Part shown: positions 61,317 through 64,000 of the stretch, piece by piece
Layout: the number at the start of each line of letters is the position of its first letter
How positions within the stretch are numbered: position 1 is the stretch's first letter
Assembly: GCA_965242745.1 (NCBI GenBank)
Contig: CBDETG010000088.1
Span: 1 to 64,000 of the forward strand
Reading direction: 5' to 3'
DNA from: JABAAI01 sp965242745
GTDB lineage: Bacteria; Spirochaetota; Leptospiria; Leptospirales; Leptonemataceae
Length of the DNA: 64,000 bases
Program-made: the position numbers and the translations under genes
The notes under the pieces: generated by a model
Told to the model about the DNA's origin: nothing
What the model saw: the letters and a program-made list of their open reading frames with translations, nothing else
Databases searched by the model: none

Positions 61317-62915
61317 TCAGCGTAGGTCTATTTGTTTGCTGTCAGTAATGTGCTCCAGTTCTTCTAGTTCTTCCAGCGTGGATTGTGATAAGACTTCGTC
61401 TATACTAATAATACAGTAAGCGCTACCGCCTTTTGCGTCACGGCTTAGTTCCAAGCTGGCGATGTTTACGCCTTTTTCCCCCAGAAATGTCCCTATGCTT
61501 CCTACTACTCCAGGTATGTCTTGATTTTTTATGGCCAGCAGTATGCCTTCCGGCTTAAACTCTAATGGAAGACCAAATAAGGAAACGACCAAAGCCTGCC
61601 CCTGCATAGTAGTATATTGGAGCTCCATAGACTCTCCTTGCACGTCCGTGATACGCAAACGCACATAGCTGGAAAAAGACTTGCTGCTGGCATGGCGCAG
61701 CTCCCGCAACTGTATATTCCTTTCCTGCATAGTCATGGGGGCGCTTAAAATATTCACTTCTTCTCCTAAGATAGGTACAAGCAAACCATATTGTATGGCA
61801 CAACGCACGGCTTCTGTTTTGTGCTTTGCTATTTCTCCGTGATAATGTATTTCAAGGCGGCACAGCTCCTTAGCCATAAGACCGAGAAATTTGCCAACAC
61901 GCATGCCCCCTTCATAGTATGCTTGGAGGAAGTCCTTCGCCTTAGGCTCGATGACAGGGAAGTTACATGTATTGCGTACTGAGCCATCTTGGAAAAAACG
62001 AGTCATAGTATCTGCCGAATCCAAAGCAACAGCCAGCTCTGCATCTCCTGTAGAGGCGCCGAGATGCGGGCTGAGTATACAGTTATCTAATTGGCGCAGA
62101 GGCGAATCGGGAGGCAGAGGCTCTACAGTAAAAACGTCCAGGGCGGCGCAGGCAATCTTCCCGCTTTTTAAGCCCTGCGCCAGGGCCTCTTCGTTGTAAA
62201 TACCGCCCCTTGCAGCATTAATGAGAATGACTCCGTCCTTGAGTTGAGACAGGTTTTCCAGGTTAATAAAATCACGAGTGCTTTCTGTAAGGGGGGTGTG
62301 TACTGTAATAAAATCAGAACGATTCAGCAGCTCCTTTGCTTTGACAATTTCCACATTCATGTCCTCGAGCGTAGCTGCGCCTATGTATGGATCGTGAGCG
62401 ATGACGTGCAGCTGGAGCGCCTTGGCGCGCAGTACCACTTCTCTTCCAATACGACCTAAGCCGAGCACGCCGAGCGTCTTAGCTGTTACTTCACAGCCTT
62501 TGAAACGGGACTTTTCCCACTTAGAGGCTTTCATAGAAGCATGCGCTTGTGGAATATTACGAGCGCTTGCAAGCAGGAGTGCGATTGCATGCTCTGCAGT
62601 AGAAATGCTGTTAGCTCCCGGAGCATTTGCAACAATGATGCCCCTGCGTGATGCCTCTGGTATGTCAATGTTATCTACGCCCACCCCAGCGCGTATAATG
62701 ATCTTAAGCCGCAGCGCCCTTGCCAGCGCTTCTTTATCGACCTTTGTACTGGAACGAATAATAAGCCCCTCAGCTTCTGGGAGCGCAGCAAGAAGCTCCT
62801 TGCGCTGAAAACCTTCCTTATGGTAGGAGACGCAAAAGAGGGCCTGATTTTGTGTCAGCCTCTCTACTCCTTTTTTGGCAAATGTATCGCTGATGATGAT
62901 CTTATGCTGCGCCAT
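61317..62915 (-). CDS. serA: D-3-phosphoglycerate dehydrogenase with ACT domain
   Basis: First step of serine synthesis. 532 residues: catalytic domain with EGLIIRSSTKV and AGVGVDNIDIPEASRRGIIVANAPG, NAD domain (TLGVLGLGRIGREVVLRAKAL), VHTPLTESTRDFIN, NAARGGIYNEEALAQGL and CILSPHLGASTGDAE (catalytic His). Then come an intervening domain (about 320-450) and a C-terminal ACT domain (IKNQDIPGVVGSIGTFLGEKGVNIASLELSRD) that senses serine. This is the long SerA form. Convergent with the repeat block on its 3' side. Confidence 0.95.
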   Translation of the reverse strand: MAQHKIIISDTFAKKGVERLTQNQALFCVSYHKEGFQRKELLAALPEAEGLIIRSSTKVDKEALARALRLKIIIRAGVGVDNIDIPEASRRGIIVANAPGANSISTAEHAIALLLASARNIPQAHASMKASKWEKSRFKGCEVTAKTLGVLGLGRIGREVVLRAKALQLHVIAHDPYIGAATLEDMNVEIVKAKELLNRSDFITVHTPLTESTRDFINLENLSQLKDGVILINAARGGIYNEEALAQGLKSGKIACAALDVFTVEPLPPDSPLRQLDNCILSPHLGASTGDAELAVALDSADTMTRFFQDGSVRNTCNFPVIEPKAKDFLQAYYEGGMRVGKFLGLMAKELCRLEIHYHGEIAKHKTEAVRCAIQYGLLVPILGEEVNILSAPMTMQERNIQLRELRHASSKSFSSYVRLRITDVQGESMELQYTTMQGQALVVSLFGLPLEFKPEGILLAIKNQDIPGVVGSIGTFLGEKGVNIASLELSRDAKGGSAYCIISIDEVLSQSTLEELEELEHITDSKQIDLR

Positions 62916-63160
62916 TTGTTATGTATATTCCAGAGGGCTGCGCTCTTTGAGCGAGCGCTGCAAAAAGGGCCTGCAGCAAACTTCCTAACCCAAGCTAAGG
63001 ATGCTGTCAGCTTATGGTCAGTTTTTTCATGGTCTTTGTAAAGGCAAAGAGAAAAAACATGAACGAATGTAAGACCTGCGGATATTTGTTATTTCACACT
63101 TTCTGCTTTGCCGTGCCGAATTATTTGCTTGCAAAAAAACTTCTTCCTAAAAAACTTAGC
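62916..63160. other. Intergenic region between divergent serA and bcp
   Basis: About 245 bases before the bcp-proximal repeats. Should contain promoters for serA (left) and bcp (right). No clear element is seen. Confidence 0.4.
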
Positions 63161-63228
63161 ATCGAAGCTTGGCTATCGAAGCTTGGCTATCGAAACTTGC
63201 ATCGAAGCTTGGCTATCGAAGCTTGGCA
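63161..63228 (+). repeat. 14-bp direct repeats upstream of bcp, 5 units
   Basis: atcgaagcttggct-type units at 63161, 63175, 63189 (shortened, 12 bp), 63201 and 63215, ending eight bases before the bcp ATG. They occupy the expected ribosome-binding region. Confidence 0.88.
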
Positions 63229-63236
63229 CATTCGAC

Positions 63237-63722
63237 ATGAACTTAGAGAGTTTGGAAAAAGGAGCAAAGATACAAGATACGCAGCTAATCTTGGGAGATG
63301 AGAGCAGAAAGAAGCTTTCAGAATTAATGGGCCCGCAGGGTATGATATTATATTTTTATCCTAAAGACAACACCCCTGGCTGTACAACGCAAGCCTGCGA
63401 TTTTCGAGATCACGCGCAGAGCTTTGCAAGCGCAGGCTATAGCATTGTAGGGGTCTCAGGTGATTCTTCTGCCTCGCACCAGAGCTTTGCTCAAAAGCAA
63501 AGACTGCGCTTCCCTCTTGTAACGGATACGGGTCACAAGCTGGCTAAAGCTCTGGGAGTTTATGGAGAGAAGAATCTCTACGGACGCATAATGCAAGGGA
63601 TACGGCGCACAAGCTTTGTGCTAAACCCGGCTTTGGAAGTTGTCAAGGTATACCAAAATGTCAGAGCTAAGGGGCATGTAGAGCGCCTTCTTAGAGATAT
63701 GGAAAATCGCTTTGCATCGTAG
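63237..63722 (+). CDS. bcp: Thiol peroxidase, Bcp/PrxQ type
   Basis: Thioredoxin-dependent peroxiredoxin that reduces peroxides. 161 residues from ATG 63237 (MNLESLEKGAKIQD). The active site DNTPGCTTQACDFRDH has the peroxidatic Cys and a resolving Cys five residues on, as in atypical two-Cys Bcp. GYSIVGVSGDSSASHQSFAQKQRLRFPLVTDTG and GIRRTSFVLNP are standard. The frame is open from 63108, but that extension is the repeat region and not protein-like. No ribosome-binding site is visible because the repeats replace it. Confidence 0.93.
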   Translation: MNLESLEKGAKIQDTQLILGDESRKKLSELMGPQGMILYFYPKDNTPGCTTQACDFRDHAQSFASAGYSIVGVSGDSSASHQSFAQKQRLRFPLVTDTGHKLAKALGVYGEKNLYGRIMQGIRRTSFVLNPALEVVKVYQNVRAKGHVERLLRDMENRFAS

Positions 63723-63734
63723 AAGACAGAATAA

Positions 63735-64000
63735 ATGAAAAAAAAGACCACAGCATCCCATAGCAAGAAAGAGCAATACCCCATGCCTCCGCAGCATTTC
63801 GTTTTTGCAGAGCCATCAGACTCGAGCCGCGCATGTCCCGTGTCCTTTTTCCCTGTTTTTGCAGACAGCGCTCCTGCTGAGATCATAGAGGAGCTCCAAA
63901 AAGAAAGCGCAAACGCAAAGCACAAAGTCTCTGAAGCTCTCGAAGCTTTAGAGCAGCACTACAAATCCGCAAACTTTAAGGCGCAGGCGGGACAAATACT
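63735..64000 (+). CDS. Partial hypothetical protein, cut by window end
   Basis: At least 88 residues from ATG 63735, 12 bases after bcp: MKKKTTASHSKKEQYP..., then a hydrophilic region with a likely coiled coil (EIIEELQKESANAKHKVSEALEALEQHYKSANFK). No signal peptide. The 3' end is outside the window. Not recognised. Confidence 0.5.
   Translation, partial: MKKKTTASHSKKEQYPMPPQHFVFAEPSDSSRACPVSFFPVFADSAPAEIIEELQKESANAKHKVSEALEALEQHYKSANFKAQAGQI

Noticed and set aside
63161..63228. CRISPR or att-site cluster
   Set aside because: Short contiguous repeats without spacers next to a start codon; no integrase.
1..64000. rRNA, tRNA, transposase or phage genes
   Set aside because: None recognised by reading the sequence; tRNA search was only by eye and could miss one.

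Overview
The window looks like a chromosomal piece of a diderm spirochaete related to Leptospira/Leptonema/Turneriella (order Leptospirales). This is inferred from protein resemblance, not from a marker RNA. RpoD has the long non-conserved insert and the 'HTLEEVGY...RLRHPSRSRKLRDYID' end I associate with Leptospira. GuaB is the eukaryotic-like type that leptospires carry. There are spirochaete-style lipoproteins, LolA, and a mesaconyl-CoA-hydratase-like MaoC protein. I saw no rRNA, tRNA, transposase or CRISPR array.

Layout. 20-2602: two adjacent decaying genes on the minus strand, an iron-containing alcohol dehydrogenase and a glutamine-synthetase-family gene, each full length but broken by several frameshifts. 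2904-10061: xseA, then a minus-strand macromolecular-synthesis cluster read rpsU, yqeY, dnaG, rpoD, lepB. 10503-19564: guaB (IMP dehydrogenase), an IscU-like/pentapeptide-repeat fusion, two MaoC-type hydratases, nadD, an M16 peptidase, threonylcarbamoyl-AMP synthase and a GT2-like protein. 19772-24057: an accessory island with a multi-hairpin repeat, a coupled leader ORF with a C10 tract, a broken multi-domain surface lipoprotein gene and repeat-filled DNA. 24058-31968: an IMPase-family phosphatase, then a respiratory operon actD-actE-actF, a c-type cytochrome and ccoN-, ccoO- and ccoP-like genes. 32057-48387: mostly housekeeping (FtsX-like permease, panB, TRAP permeases, murA, pyrD, a class-I amidotransferase, ilvB, a phosphoglycerol-transferase-like enzyme with a lipoprotein, an SDR, ribD). 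48419-52650: a second, more broken paralogue of the lipoprotein gene with a degenerate GLUG-repeat array. 52761-64000: a second sulfatase-fold membrane enzyme, etfBA, a LolA-like gene, prepilin peptidase, birA, coaX, a repeat-filled gap, serA, bcp and a partial gene.

The most unusual system is the respiratory operon. It holds only the D, E and F subunits of alternative complex III, with no ActA-C in the window. These are joined to a CcoN-like protein in which five of the six canonical haem/copper histidines appear to be absent. It is therefore unlikely to be an oxygen reductase, and may be a structural or electron-transfer part of a hybrid complex.

The second theme is repeat-driven change. 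A roughly 160-bp element of nested perfect hairpins occurs twice in full, and two end fragments are built into the coding ends of ilvB and the LolA-like gene. A separate dispersed repeat lies downstream of both lipoprotein genes and recurs alone at 60.6-61.2 kb. Short tandem duplications lie on or just upstream of the start codons of yqeY, pyrD and bcp. Many frameshifts lie in the GC-rich lipoprotein genes, and one homopolymer frameshift lies in etfB; read-level checking would separate real decay from sequencing error.
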